Below, one piece after another: positions 36,001 through 47,937 of a stretch of 64,000 bases of DNA (its first letter is position 1; each line of letters opens with the position of its first letter). Source of the stretch: Ornithodoros turicata (lineage: Eukaryota > Arthropoda > Arachnida > Ixodida > Argasidae); NCBI RefSeq assembly GCF_037126465.1, contig NC_088201.1, positions 196,362,403 through 196,426,402 of the forward strand, read 5' to 3'. The notes under the pieces were generated by a model. The model did no database searches. It worked only from the letters and a program-made list of their open reading frames with translations, and was not told the DNA's origin. Made by a program: the position numbers and the translations under genes.

Positions 36001-37126
36001 ACGCCCTGTTGCTCAGTGCATGGCTTCTACTTTTAGCTGGAACAAGCCAATAAAAAAACTGTGAGGAAACAAATGGGCCAACTTCGATCTCCATCGACCG
36101 AGCAAGATAAGTCAACGAAGGTGGTTGTTATTCACTCTGCTATGTAATTGTGTTCATGTTAAGTCACCTGTATGGATCTGGTAGTACCAGCTACCTTCCT
36201 TGTAATGTAACATGTATCTGACCGCATGGAGCACAGAGAGGAGGAATTAGCTAGACTGGGGTAGGAGCTCTCACACTGTCATAGCAGGTCAAAAAGAAAA
36301 TGTAGGCCATACATCACATAAAACACAAATACCAGTATATTTTCAGCAAGCACTGTTTAATTTATAGTAGGCGCGGTGCACATAGCGTGTCCATGAACTG
36401 ATTTTTTTATTATTTGAGAAACCTTATTTTTGCAGTTATAAGAGATGACAACATGTAATACAGCCGAAGTGGATGTAGTAATAGGTCTCGTTTAATTATT
36501 GCAAATAGCGAGTCTGGGCAAATGCAACGTCGGTTTCCCTATGTGCCGCTATAGTTTTCAAAAACACACTCGCGAGGACATGGTCCCGAAATAATGGTTG
36601 TGTGCGAGTAAGACTCGGAGCGTTCTTTTTGCTTTTTCACTTGACCCTGAGGGGGAAACAACGCTGCAGAACTGCAGCCAGCACATTTAATGTAATGTCG
36701 TGCAGGATGCAAGTTTCATAGCGATTTCATATTTCTGCACAATACTTATAAGCTGTAAAAATAGGTGCAAGGGTACCATTACATACAATGAAGTAGCTGG
36801 TACCATAAATGTTAGATTTCTTCTTGACGTGTGTGCTTAGCATAATGAGTGGTCTGTTAATAAACGTACTTGGGGATTTCTAAATGTGAAGATCATAGGA
36901 GAGAAAGGAAGGCAAACAAATACAACAGAGGGTGCCGGTCATTTCTCACACTTCTGATTTCAGATACTTATTGCTTTTGGTTTTCTTCAGTTCCGATATC
37001 TGGTAACCAGAATTTGCACTGTATATCCACACGAATAAAAAAGATGCAAAAATTTCTCTGAGAAAATTTCATAGTTTGTAAGACCTTAACAATGGCATTC
37101 TTAGGTTCCAGGGTATTCACAGACTA
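33091..37126. other. Unmatched right segment of palindrome 1, no identified gene
   Basis: About 4 kb with no counterpart on the left side. Minus-strand frames at 35029-35439 (136 codons) and 35534-35776 (80 codons) are the longest open stretches. The second contains EEITGHKAQVRHAPARP, which could be decayed transposon protein, but I cannot name a family. 33690-33960 is GC-richer than its surroundings. I see no terminal repeats, SINE or exon chain I would defend. Confidence 0.5.
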
Positions 37127-38499
37127 GTGAAAACAAAGTGCTTGAAGTATTATGTCTAGATACATCTCCTGAAGCTTTTGCATGGCAAATCGCAGTCTAG
37201 TAAGGTGCGCGAATCAATGTCGATGTTCCAGAAATAAGAATCACATTTCGTTCTAGTTTGAAATTACCGTATGCAGGTTACAAAAAATGAAGCCACCTCT
37301 GCTGACTTAAGTTATTAATCCGAGAGAAAATAGTTTTTACTTGCAAACAAACATACAGTTTCTTCAGGTTCATATGCAGCTTATTTGCAGAATGGCATTT
37401 CAAGAGTCTGTCCAGTACCCGTCCCCTGAATTTATCAGAACGGAGGCTCACAAGGAAAACCACACGCAGAAAAGTACACAGGCAGGTTCCGATTTCACGA
37501 TTCTACGGTTCTGGGGCTGGAACACACACAGACGGACAAGCACAACACATCCACAAGGTACCGGTTCCGGGCTTTTTCGTGTTTTTCGTCGACCGTCCTT
37601 TTTCAACTCTTTGATTTCCCAACCAAGGCAGCCATGCAGAGAATGCCGATGCCCGTGACGATGTTCACAATATAGCAAATGTCCACCGTAGCTGGAACCA
37701 ACACCGGAAACTGATTTGGTAAATTCAGAGTTTGACATACTCAAATTTGACAGGCAAGCAGCAGAACAAAGCACTAACTGCAGTCACTGCAGTGTGTCAA
37801 CAGAACCCTGATAGCCAGCGAAAAATAGAGTAAAAGATTCGTCCAGTCTCGGTACTCTCGTTCCCAGCACACCACAAAGAGCCACACCCTGCGGGGAACT
37901 ATTTTCAGATGCGGGAGCCAAAAGCCTTCGCTGCACGGAAGCAGTCGTGCCTGTCGACCAATCAGAGACAATTTATTTTGAAAGTTTGAATCTGAAGCGT
38001 TTGTATCGCAAAAGTTGATTGTTACGGATTTACCTTTACACCATGAATTTTTTCGTGATTTATTTTGAACTGTTTATTCTCGAAGTTTATTTTGCGAAGT
38101 GTAAACCAGAGTGATCCCTCATGCCCTTGGTATTCCTACTTTTCAGTGCATCGACACTGCGCTTATTTCGAACCAGGAAGCAAAGTAGCAGATAAGGATT
38201 CCCAGGCTTGCTTACATAAACCACCGAGCTCTGAAACAAATGGACGCCGCGAAGTGCATGTGAAGAGATTTCCATGCGAGACTTCCTGTTCTCACGTGCA
38301 TCACCATGAAATGGCTTATCTCCAGAGGATTAATCCTAAAGGGAGAGGTGGGTGGGCTACAGTGTGCGCTTTTGTTTAAGTTACAGTCATAATAGTAGAG
38401 GTTCATCTTGGTATTGGTTTGCTTCTTCCTTGGTTCAGCCTCTAATGACGTAGTCTTCAGCAGAAGGTAAACGGGTAAAAAACGCGATCTGTTTCATAG

Positions 38500-39158
38500 G
38501 TTCTAAAAGCGACCAAGGCACGGGAAGAGAATTTGAGCGCCCTGCAGAAATAAAATAAGCAGAAATTTTATTTTATAACATCAAAGAGTGTGCACAAACT
38601 ATAAACAAAATTGAAGATGGCCCTTTTGAGAAAAACGGTTCTGAAAACAGCGATTTCAGCGAAGACAGCGGATGCCTGAAGGAATGATAACGCACTATAT
38701 GCTAAACAAAAGAGTAAAAAAAGCTCTTTCATCTCACATCAGTTTCACCATAATCGGAAATCATGCGACCACTCAAGAAATTGTAAAATTTGCGCTACGA
38801 ACATCCTTGGAGGTGTTTTTGCGATTTTTGTCGAATTTTTTTCGGGCTTTCTTACCAAATTTAATTGTCTGCAGCGAATCTTCAGCAACCATTCTGCCAG
38901 AGAAAAAAAAATATTTCCACAAGAAAGCAGCCGTTCGGAGGATCCAGATCGCCAAATATGGAAAAGCTGAAACTGCTCAAATCGCTTTCATTTACTTGGA
39001 GCCTCGCCGACCAAGAACGAAATATGGCAGAGACTGCTTGCGACTAGGCTTGTTCTGCTTCTTTTTGGATGAGGAGTAACATATATTTTTTTCCTGAAGG
39101 AAATAAAAATGTCGCAGGGGCCCCTCGCTCGATTGTAAATGAAATTACCCAATTAATA
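38500..39158 (-). repeat. Dispersed ~650-bp repeat, copy 3
   Basis: Inverted partner of 8391-9045 in the right arm, from TTTGAGCGCCCTGCAG through ATTTACAATCGAGCGAGG (minus-strand sense) to the ATTACCCAATTAATAAACC end. It moved with the arm rather than as a separate insertion, because both its flanks are also matched. Confidence 0.7.
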
Positions 39159-39552
39159 AACCATACGTTGTTAAACCCTAAAATTTCACACTCACCTGTC
39201 TAGCTGCTGTGCTGTGCGCATCGTCCTGTTCTCACGAATAGTGTCAGAGAGGTTCCTTCGTTGACGTCAACATAGACACATACTCGCACACAGCAACGAA
39301 AAGTTGCGGCCTACACTGCAACTTGTGTCCCCTTCCTTTCGAGCAGGTACTGCTTGCCAGCGTGTCACGGCTCGCCGCAGTTCCCCAACGTGATGATGAT
39401 GATGATTGCAGTTTTTTTATGGCGCATGAGCAACTAGACAATAATGCGCCAAAACTGTTATGTGTGTGGAAAGGTAAAACTAACTGTTCAATTAAAACCG
39501 AATTATCTCAGAATTTGAGATGTAAACCACAGTAAAAGAGAAAGTCATTCAC

Positions 39553-40474
39553 TTATAGGACATTTAAATAGCCGATATCTCTAAAAAAGTTGAAAATTCT
39601 CATGTAGGGTAAAAGCGGTTCATCCCCAAGGAATAGAGCAGGGTGAAAAGGCACGTGATATTGGTAAAATTCTTTAAAATGGCGACGACGGTGATTTTCG
39701 TGTAATGGACATGTGATTAGGATGTGCACCACAGAGAGTTGCTCACCACAGCATGTGCATTGGGGAGGTTCCTCTCCACGGAATAAAAAAAACATGCGTG
39801 ATGAAAGTATGACCGAGCCTTAATCGAGCTAAAATCACTTCATGAAAACGGTTTCCTAAATTGTTTGGTTGATTCCCTATGGTATCCTTCGTTAGGCGGA
39901 GTTTGTTATAGTGCTGTTGGTTCCAGTGTTGCTGCCATTTACTATTTATTGTTATTCTTAGGACCACCACGATGTCCGAGGACCGCCGAGGTTTGTTGAT
40001 TATTCTACTGGCAAGGCCTTGCGCTCTCTGTACAAGAAGGTTCTTTGACATCTGTATGTTACATATGGCTTGTAAGCAACTAAGTGAGTCAGTGTAAATG
40101 ACTGAAGATTTGACGTGATGTTCTAAGATGTAGTTGAGCGCTAAGATTACACCATAAACCTGATTACTGAAGATTGATAACATATTTGGCAGGCGGTGAG
40201 ATCTTGTAGAAGCCTCCGTTATCATCGCACATGAAACTCCTGTACTGGTCTTCGACCCGTCTGTATAAAAGGCTACATGCTCTCCGAAACTTTCCTTTAG
40301 TGCCAGCAATTCCTGCTGTAGCACGACATGCGGAGTATCCTGTTTCTTATATTTAGTTAACGAAGAATTATGCTTTGGAGTTGGCTGCCACGGAGGAACT
40401 CTCCCGTTTGCTTTTACAACCTGACAACTATATTCGGAAAAGCCATATGACTCAACCTCGTCTTGGATGCGCAT
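39553..40474 (-). pseudogene. LINE ORF2 C-terminal part: RNase H and CCHC-like end (right copy)
   Basis: RNase H reads AFYTDGSKTSTG (about 40260), a VYGVILALNY helix and IYTDSLSCLQAI (about 40095), so the catalytic acidic residues of the fold are recognisable. It is seven residues longer than the left copy near TKDTIGNQPNN, meaning a 21-bp indel separates the arms. A frame change near 39790 leads to CTCCGEQLSVVHILITCP. The rest of ORF2 lies beyond the Kolobok-like insertion at 44463 and above. Confidence 0.75.
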
Positions 40475-41353
40475 GCAAAGCGGTGGGACAACCGCAGGCT
40501 TATGAAGGAAAAACTGTTCAAAACGAGTACCCTTGATACTCGGCAGAGCTGGGTGACATGGGTATCACCCGACTTTTAATGCATAAGAAGATGCTAAGTA
40601 GAACCTCCGTCGACTCAATGACCACTAGTTACGTTCTACGTAGAGACTTTCGACTGGGGAGGTGCTGAATGCTCCCAGTACCAGTTTCAGACCCTGCAGG
40701 TGGTGAATGGGGTCTAGACAACTCAGGACAGATTTACGTGCTTACCCATAAACCACAGAGCCATAGTCAAGTTTGGAGCGAATAATTGTAGATGCGGTGT
40801 AGAGTTGCTCTGTCTGCTCCCCACGATCTGTGCGATAGCACTTTTAGAAGATTTAAAGGGACCGAAAAGTGAAAAATAACCCCCATATTTTTGCCCACTG
40901 TCGTGCACAACATCGTTGATTGATAACACACAGAAAGCATTACTTCTCAATTCGGCATATTATTTACGTATAAATATTTTGAAGATTGCCGGAACATGGA
41001 CGGTGCTGCCAGCGAACGGCGAAAAAGAGCAACTTGGGTTTCAGGTCCAGGGCTCCCAGGGATTGGTCAACCCTTACCACGTGAGAGCTAATTTTGTAGA
41101 GAACGAAGCTGGCGCACATTATCTTACAGCTAAACACTATTTTAAAAATGACGCTCACTTCCATAGCTTTTACGTTAATAAAGCATTCAGCTACTTCGCC
41201 GCTACGAGCTACGATCCGCCGCGCCATCTGCAAGGTCGTCTGTGTCATCGCGTTTATTGTTTACGTCGTGGGCGGTCGTGTTGGTCGTGCGAAGAGAAGT
41301 GAATGACATGTTCGTGGTTGTTGTGTCAATTATTCGAGAGACCTACATATGAG

Positions 41354-41641
41354 TGGTGTGGGTTTGGTGTTCGGGGATGCAAAAATCATGTTCGTTCACC
41401 ATCGGCGGCAGGCGTTTCTACCACAAGACAGGAGAGTGCGCGAAAACGAATGTGGTTCAAAGCACTCGGTTATTAGATGTAGCAGTCCTGTGGTATGTGC
41501 TGAGCTCATTTTGCTGCCGATGACTACGAAGATGCCGTAGAAGGCGAATTGCGAAGACGTCCGAAGCACACTGATGCTCAGTACCCAGTGATTTTGCTTC
41601 ACCGAGGTGCCGAGTTTACCACAACGTCTTAGGTATGTACA
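41354..41641 (+). pseudogene. THAP zinc-finger region of a Kolobok-like transposase
   Basis: Reading in the frame CGFGVRGCKNHVRSPSAAG gives the paired cysteines of a THAP (C2CH) finger. Next come the conserved tryptophan in RKRMWFKALG and then the C-x2-H pair in MC*AHFAADDYED, followed by a RPKHTDAQYPVILLH tail. The C2CH layout and the HF-x3-DY signature identify a THAP DNA-binding domain, which in transposases binds the element ends. Three in-frame stops (two TAG, one TGA) break it. A GT donor-like site near 41638 suggests the original gene was spliced. A downstream open block with CQSCSEPCKV (about 42150) may be part of the same transposase. Confidence 0.6.
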
Positions 41642-43506
41642 GGCGTCACACAAGTATAAGTTATAATATAGCCGACGACGTATTCCATTTAACTTATGTT
41701 TTCCTACTTGTCCCGTACTCAACTTTGTCAACATCAACAAATTTAATTTTAGGGGCCTTCTAGTATTGAAGTGGCGCAAGACTGCTTCGTATGTGTGATC
41801 CAGGCACTCAAGTTGACATGACAGAAATAACTGAAAGCAGGTATGCAAAGTCCACAGATGGAAGCACTAGATTTGTTACGTGTTGCAGACTTTGTGACTT
41901 TTTTTTTTAGTCTTTGGACAGGTGCAGATCATTAGTATGACCTCAACAAGAGGAGAAGAAACCGATGAGAACTACTAGCTTGTTTGCAGGGTACGAGAAT
42001 AGTTCCTGTTGAGATGGAGTTATGACCTTATGACTAAGGAACACTAATTAATTTTCTAGAGATGCATCCTCTACACTTGAATACACAGTGCAACAGCAAA
42101 CGTTCATTGTCTTTGAAGCCGCAACTACTGGAATTGTTCAATGTGTGTCAGAGCTGCAGTGAGCCATGCAAGGTTACCACATCATATTGGTCCCAAAATT
42201 TGCAGAGTTCCGCTATCTCGGACGCAACTGTCATTTCTCTTTATTGCTCTTCCGATCCTACCTTCTCAGAAATGAATATGGTTCACCACACACTGCAGGG
42301 CACTGCCTTTCTCTGCTCATGCTTTCGGTTTCTTATTCTGTTGAATAAATCTTCACTTGAGTTTGCAGCCATTACGCTGTCTACTGTGTTTGCTCCTCAT
42401 CTACATTGATGTGCTCTAACGGTATAGCACATCAACATCCCAACAACCTTCCAAACAACCTTGCCTAGTCCTACTTTTGGGTGGAAACTACACGATGTGG
42501 TAACATCCACATATATAAAGTTTTAGTCGACGGAGATTTCATGTTTTTGTACAACCTTCATTGGACATTTCTTTTGTCTCACTTAGCATGCCTGAAGAAA
42601 TGTTCTGATCTTCATCAAGATGACAGATCATTGTTTGATCTGCAGCATCATTTTTCCTGTAATCTTTTCACCAACGGAGAATACAAAAGTGAACAAATGG
42701 TAAAATATAATTAGCTTGTTAAATTCAAAAGGGAAAGACAAAACTGTTTATACTTCTCTTGTTTATTTTGTTGTAGGTTTTACAACTGTACGTTCATATA
42801 CGTCAAAACATCAGAGGGCAGGAAGTCCTACTCTATTTCCTAAATCCCTGGACAATAAAAAAGAAAGATATAGTTTGAATTGCTTCTGCTCTTATATTAT
42901 ATTTCAATTAAATGTTACGATGCATTTGTAGTGTACACTGAAGCCAGTTTCAATTTGCAGGGCTGTCAAAAGTACTTTACAAAAGTACATCTCAATTACA
43001 GTAACAGAGAACTTGTGCAATAAATTATTTAGCCATTTTGGAGTACTATGCACACCAATGGTGCATTGTTAACTTTGAACCCAGATCAAGGGTTAATAAT
43101 AGTTGAAGTCAGCCCTCAAGTCCTTCTTTACAAATGTTAGTTGGCGACGTGATAATGAATCAGTTACAAGTACTCCGTTTAGCAAAACAGAGTTAATTAA
43201 GTGTTAAATCCCAATCTTGGTTCAATTATTAGTTGACATTTGGAAACGTGGTCACTAAGAAGTATACTAAAAGGTTATGAACACAATTCAGCTGAATGAC
43301 ACTGATGAAAATTTTCTTACTTACTCCTCACATATACAAGTGAGACATGAGTATAACCTACAAATACATCTATGCCCACAGGTTACCTAGCCCTCCAGGT
43401 ACAAACTAGTAATTATAATATGCTGTGACAGCAAAGAAAAAGCAATGAGAAAAACTTGCAGCAAACAAGAAATGAAAATGTGCTGACAACATTTCTATAC
43501 AGGTCA

Positions 43507-43916
43507 GCGCACTGATGGGAAAGCATCCCTAATAGCATCCATGACGCAGATCGAGAGCCAGTGGAGTATTTTCTATTGTATTTTCACGGAGCACCCCATA
43601 TCCTCGTGAATTGCCAACGGGTGGTAAAACGGAATTTCCTGCAGAAATAAGGGTTTTCCGTCCAGTTTTCCGTTCAAGTAGCGCGTAAAGACCACATGGC
43701 GCTGCCGTGTACGTTGCCATGCTCTTCGGTTTCTCGGATGTATGTAAAAGACACTGGCAGTACTTCGGTGTCAAGGCACAGTATTTCGAAATATTCGTTA
43801 GTTCTGATGCAATCGTCTGTCTGCTTTTCACACGCATTCTCTACCTCTCGGCAGCAAAAACCGTAGTATCCACCGTAGTATCCGTCGGTTTGCATTTCGC
43901 ACATGAACACCTGCAC
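43507..43916 (-). pseudogene. P2X7-C-terminal-like cysteine domain ORF in the Kolobok-like element
   Basis: The minus-strand frame from 43916 reads CEMQTDGYYGGYYGFCCREV, then DDCIRTNEYFEILCLDTEVL. After an intron-like gap with a TTTCTGCAG acceptor it continues KFRFTTRWQFTRIWG and, one frame over, VMDAIRDAFPS. This order (C-x-MQTD, CCRE, CI-x2-N-x-F, CL, (R/K)(Y/F)R(Y/F)...W, then a ...IR-x-FPS end) is that of the zinc-binding intracellular domain shared by vertebrate P2X7 receptors and many transposon-linked invertebrate genes. Its role in the element is unknown. The stop after WGAP and the frame change show decay. Confidence 0.55.
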
Positions 43917-44469
43917 GACGAAAAAACAGCGCTTGTTTCGGCTTACATAAGTGCTTCTCCCTGATACATGGAAATTTCACAAATTAGTCCATGTTCACGG
44001 CACGGTGAGCTACTCCTGAGGACGAATGTGACTCGATTAATCTCTCGACGAGGAATCTTCTGCTGCGAAGAACACACTTTCCAGCACGGTAACGCACGAA
44101 CAACAGTTCTGTGTGAGTGACAGTTCTCGAATGAGGAATTCCAGCGCACTTATGTCCAAGAGGCTCGACATTCTCGACGTAGAAAGCGGTCACAAATGCC
44201 CACTGCCATTTTCGTTTTCGCCGGATTAGCGCCCGGAAGTGCGCGTATTACATGCGTCCTCGACAGATGGCGCGGGGTCATGCCATTGTTGACAGACTGC
44301 TCGGTTTCCCACCAGGTCCCTGGACATGCGATTATGGAAAATTCGATTACAGAAAAACTACAGCGTATTTCAGCGGAGTTCTTTGACATTTGAACTTTTG
44401 AAGGTTCAAGCTTTTCGCTGAACATAAAGTTTCGATAGGTTTATATTCACTTTTCGGTCCCTTTAAGGA

Positions 44470-45240
44470 TTTCATGCATTTTGTCCTGAGGTATTTCATA
44501 TGAGAGAAGGTGAGCTTTTTATCAAAAATAACACCTAACAATTTGCAATCTGACTTGACTGATAAATCATGTCCATTCATTTTCAACCTGGGTTCGGGTG
44601 TTACCCCCTTACTCTGGAAAATGGAACACATACAGTTTTGTCTGGTGAGAACTTAAAACCATTTTCATTGGCCCATTTGCTTAACTTGCTTATGGTTAGC
44701 TGCAACTTTAGCTGCAGTCTTTCGCACAGACCAGGGTCAACGGAACTGCAAGATATTTGAATATCGTCCACGTACAAGGAATAGCTGACAGAAGGGGGGA
44801 TGACCTTTGCAATGGAATTCATTTTAACAATATAGAGTGTGACACTCAGCACAGAGCCTTGTGGGACACCGTTTTCCTTTATAAATGGGCGTCATAAGGC
44901 CGTGCCTAGTTGAACTCTGAATGTTCTCCCTTCCAGAAAGTCAGCCATGTAGCGTAGCATGCGACCACGGATTCCAACAGAGCGCAGATCTCGCAAGATA
45001 CCATAGCGCCATGCGGTACCATAAGCTTTTTCTAAGTAAAAAAGACAGAGAGGCAGTGTTGCCTTCTGACAAACGATTCCCTAATAACTGTTTCCAGCGG
45101 CACGAGATGATCAGTAGTTGAGCACGCAGCCCGGAACCCACACTGGTAACGGTCTAGACATTCGTTTTCCTCAAGCTAATAAACGAGACGATTGTTTATC
45201 ATACGCTCAAAAGTAGCAGCCCAGTAAGTGTCCTAATGAT
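44470..45240 (-). pseudogene. LINE ORF2 RT part (right copy), frameshifted
   Basis: Carries the same RT fragment as 5951-6770: TFERMINNRLVY, CGFRAACSTTDHLV, a broken palm region, SYSLYVDDIQISC (active-site YVDD near 44770) and KLSKWANENGFKFSPDK, ending at the VRG stop shared with the left copy. It has a six-base microduplication giving LQLKLQ and a stop in VY*LEE that the left copy lacks. Shared and private lesions together date the arm duplication to after the LINE was already defective. Confidence 0.75.
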
Positions 45241-45265
45241 AAGATGATTAAGTGAAGATCACTGA

Positions 45266-46490
45266 TCATGTCTTTTTGGGTGCAGTTATTTTCTGCCTTC
45301 GAGCTTTCTTTCTGGCTTCTGCCAGCACTTTGTCGGAAATATCAGGAAGTGAGCCGCTGGCAGACAAGCCAGCTTTATGCTTTCTTTGTGGTTGTGAGCT
45401 CAAACTGGCAAAGGACAGTTCAGAGCTCGAGTCCTCATCATTCCACTCCATGGAATCTTCCATATGGGAATGTGAGGTGGTAGGCAGCACTGTAGGTGTC
45501 CTGCTCTGTGTGGGACAAAAAATAGTGTCAGTTTGTTTTTCTTGTGAATTTGGTACTGATTATACCTCAGTTTGAGTTGCACATGTTGCCATTTTGGGCT
45601 TTACTTTTATTACGAAAGCGAACGATTTTTCAAAGATAAACGGAGACGCTTTCTTTCTTGCCTCAGCGTAGGTTAAGTTTTGTGTCACCGTGATGTGTAG
45701 TGTTTCTTTTTCAAGCTTCCATTTCGAACATGATCGACGGTATGCTGGGTGGTCCCCCCCCCCACTTCAGCAGTTAACACAACTACAAGAACCCTTGCAA
45801 TCATTTGTTTCATGCTGGGGTTGGCCACAGTGTGCACAGCAAGGTGAACCTCGACAGGCATCAGCCGCATGCCCGAATCTATTACACCTTAAGCAGCGCA
45901 ACGGATTTGGAATATACGGCCTAACTTCTGCTGAGAGGTATCCAATCGTAAGCTTCTCGGGGAGTGTAGGTTGATCAAATGTGGCGACTAAGTTTCTAGT
46001 AGTGATGTACTCTTATTATTCTTGCGGACCTTTATCTTTCGCACATCAATGACATCCTGTTCTTTTAGATTTTCCAAGATCTCTTCTGTTGGCACATCTA
46101 TAACTTATGAAACTGACATAACTCCTCTGCAAGTATTTAGTGTTTTGTGCAACGAGGCTGCAATGGGTGTCCCCATCATTTCTTTGGCATTCAGTATGTA
46201 GTCGCAGTCTGCTTCTGATATACATTTCACTAGTACGTCCCCAGGTCTCATTTTCTTGATTTCTGTGATATGCTTTGAAAGTGATTTAAAGCCTTTTTGA
46301 TAAAGAAAGGCGATATTTTTTCTAATGGTGTGTATTTTTCTTTTACATCTTTGCTGGTAGATGTAAGAACAAGGTACTTTGGGCTGAAGCCCTTGGTTAC
46401 AATTGAAAGGTCTTCGGTCCGCGGCCGTTTGGCGGCCGCGACCTTTGAGGAGTTTGAATTTTTAACCATGCAGGTTTGATGCACGGACAT
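45266..46490 (-). pseudogene. LINE ORF1 (gag-like), right copy, frameshifted
   Basis: The N-terminus MSVHQTCMVKNSNSSKVAAA begins at 46490 and continues to KALNHFQSISQ. The middle is frameshifted but encodes the same LPEKLTIGYLSAEVRPYI block and, without the left copy's TGA, continues IPNPLRCLRCNRFGHAADAC with its CCHC knuckles. The C-terminal 74 residues (45266-45490) differ from the left copy at about five positions. As an RNA-binding protein it would package LINE RNA. This copy is dead. Confidence 0.75.
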
Positions 46491-46745
46491 TCCTTGAAGT
46501 CACCCACACTTCATGTCCATACATGTGGGAAGGTCCCGGAGTTGTTACAACCCATCAGCCGGGGCTTGACCAAGACCCCGACTGCCACCGTTCAATGTTT
46601 CTACCCTTCACCTTAAATCCCCCCGGCACGGTACGGATAACACCTTAGGACTGGGGGCTGGGGTTCGTGGTGGCGCCACTCACCAATCACCAGCCGAAGC
46701 CGGTGCCCGGTGCGGGAAGTTCCCCAACGTATTCGTCGTCTTCAA

Positions 46746-47937
46746 TGCTGTAACACTATTGGGAAGAGAGATTATGTTTATTATAGGACCCATACCGGTG
46801 TCGACAAAGCAAGACATTCATTCACACATACATAAGGTCACCGAAATTTAGTGCACAATCGCAGGCTCCTCTTCTCTCCAGCACGCAACGAGGACACGGC
46901 AGCGCTGGTTTTCATGCCATCTTGGTTTTTTCTATTTTGTCAGAAGACTTGCGCCTACTGCGGGATCCGCTATAGCCCTTATCGGGAAATTAATCCCAAT
47001 GTCTCTCAAACTGTTTTCTTCGCAATCCATCTCATACCACACATTCTGACAAACGGCACGCGTACGAAGGAAACAGTTTCCTCACGTGCAAACTGCGAGC
47101 CCACCGAGCTCACCAAACCAAAGATGGTGCCGGGGACGACTGATTCAACCACGCATATGCAGCCGTCCGATCCGGGCGAGTTTCGTATCTCTCCAAAATA
47201 ATTAAAACACAGTTGAAATATTTTTATTATAGCAGTTCATCGGCAGTGCACAACAAGAAGAGCCCCCGTTCCTTTCCCCCTTTCCTTTTCCTAAGCAGTG
47301 CGCATTGACCCCGTCTTTCAACTTTTGACTGTGTCAATGACGCTTGCTAATCGCAGGCATGATGTACAACCCATTCTGACAGTATATAAGCAACTGTCCA
47401 GCAAGTGTTGCCTTGTGGATGGCACATTTGGCTACACGAATCAAATTGTTTATTACCCAAAATTAGAACGACAGAGAAAGAAAAAAATCAAAAGCAGGCG
47501 CTCACAAAAAAACTAAGTTGTCAGTTTTTATCTGTCTCTCAGTGTTTATGAAAATTTTCCTCGGTAGGATACATATACCTATTCATGGGATCGCCAAGAA
47601 ATAGCGTAGTCGACAAGTATGGAGTCAGAGTAGTCAGGCTATGTATAGGGGACGGAACACATCGCCATAACACATTTGCATTTCAATTGGAACTCAATAG
47701 GGAATCTTTTGATATTCCTAATTAGAAATACAATTAGGAAAATCATAAGAAACTCTTTAGACTTTGTATGGAGGAAACTCATTAGGAGCTGATTCTCTAT
47801 TGAGTTTCTATAGACTCAATAAAAATACATTTGGCTCTCTATAGGTCCTCGCTTGGCATTTTTGTAAAGAACGTGGTCTTGTAGTGACTCTTGTCTGCCT
47901 CCTTCATAGGTCTAAATCGGGTATTGTTGAAGGAGTC
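46746..47937. other. No recognisable gene
   Basis: Contains a 116-codon plus-strand frame at 46851-47201 without recognisable motifs. At 47640-47860 there is a short AT-rich block with self-complementary CTCAATAG / CTATTGAG segments. No element ends or splice chain could be supported. Confidence 0.5.

Larger units (their letters stand above)
40857..44462. mobile_element. Kolobok-like DNA transposon (TTAA target duplication), inserted in LINE
   Basis: The element begins AGGGACCGAAAAGTGAA and ends with the inverted TTCACTTTTCGGTCCCT. It is flanked by TTAA at 40853-40856 and 44463-44466. The left-arm LINE has the uninterrupted sequence (about 6693-6705) with one TTAA. Inside, a THAP zinc finger lies on the plus strand near the left end and a P2X7-C-like cysteine domain on the minus strand near the right end. 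THAP transposases with TTAA duplications are the definition of the Kolobok superfamily as I know it. The genes are decayed, so this copy is probably immobile. Confidence 0.8.
37127..46289 (-). repeat. Palindrome 1, outer right arm
   Basis: Reverse counterpart of 4900-10285. Coordinate sums are about 47550 up to the Kolobok-like insertion and about 51186 beyond it, the difference being the 3.6-kb insert. The arm includes dispersed-repeat copy 3 (38500-39158) and the right LINE copy. 37127-38499 has no recognisable gene but matches 9046-10285. Confidence 0.9.
39391..46745 (-). mobile_element. I-like LINE, right copy, with 5' region, split by a TTAA element
   Basis: Same element as at 4904-8146, on the minus strand. 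The 3' microsatellite tail is at 39391-39405 (TGATGATGATGATGA on plus). RNase H lies in 39743-40474, RT in 44470-45240, and gag in 45266-46490. A GC-rich 5' region extends to about 46745 and includes a CCCCCGGCACGG block. The gag N-terminus (MSVHQTCMVKNSNSS..., basic KRPRTED) is present only here. The 3606-bp insertion 40857-44462 splits RT from RNase H. As in the left copy there is no endonuclease between gag and RT. Confidence 0.8.

Noticed and set aside
35029..36064. Transposase C-terminal half belonging to the truncated N-terminal half at 12740-13558
   Set aside because: The frames are on the same strand and could in principle fit the nested-palindrome idea, but I could not find the family's conserved motifs, so the link is not supported.
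40857..44462. piggyBac element (also TTAA)
   Set aside because: piggyBac ends usually start CCC(T/A). Here the ends start AGGGACC and the interior has a THAP finger, which fits Kolobok better.
4900..46289. A Maverick/Polinton or herpesvirus-like giant element with long terminal inverted repeats
   Set aside because: No integrase, protein-primed polymerase, capsid or protease genes are visible. The spacer is non-coding, and the only coding sequences are dead retrotransposon or DNA-transposon remnants.
4900..46289. Palindrome 1 as simply two LINE insertions in opposite orientation
   Set aside because: Homology extends through unrelated flanking sequence and the inner arms, and both LINE copies share the same deletion and stop codon.
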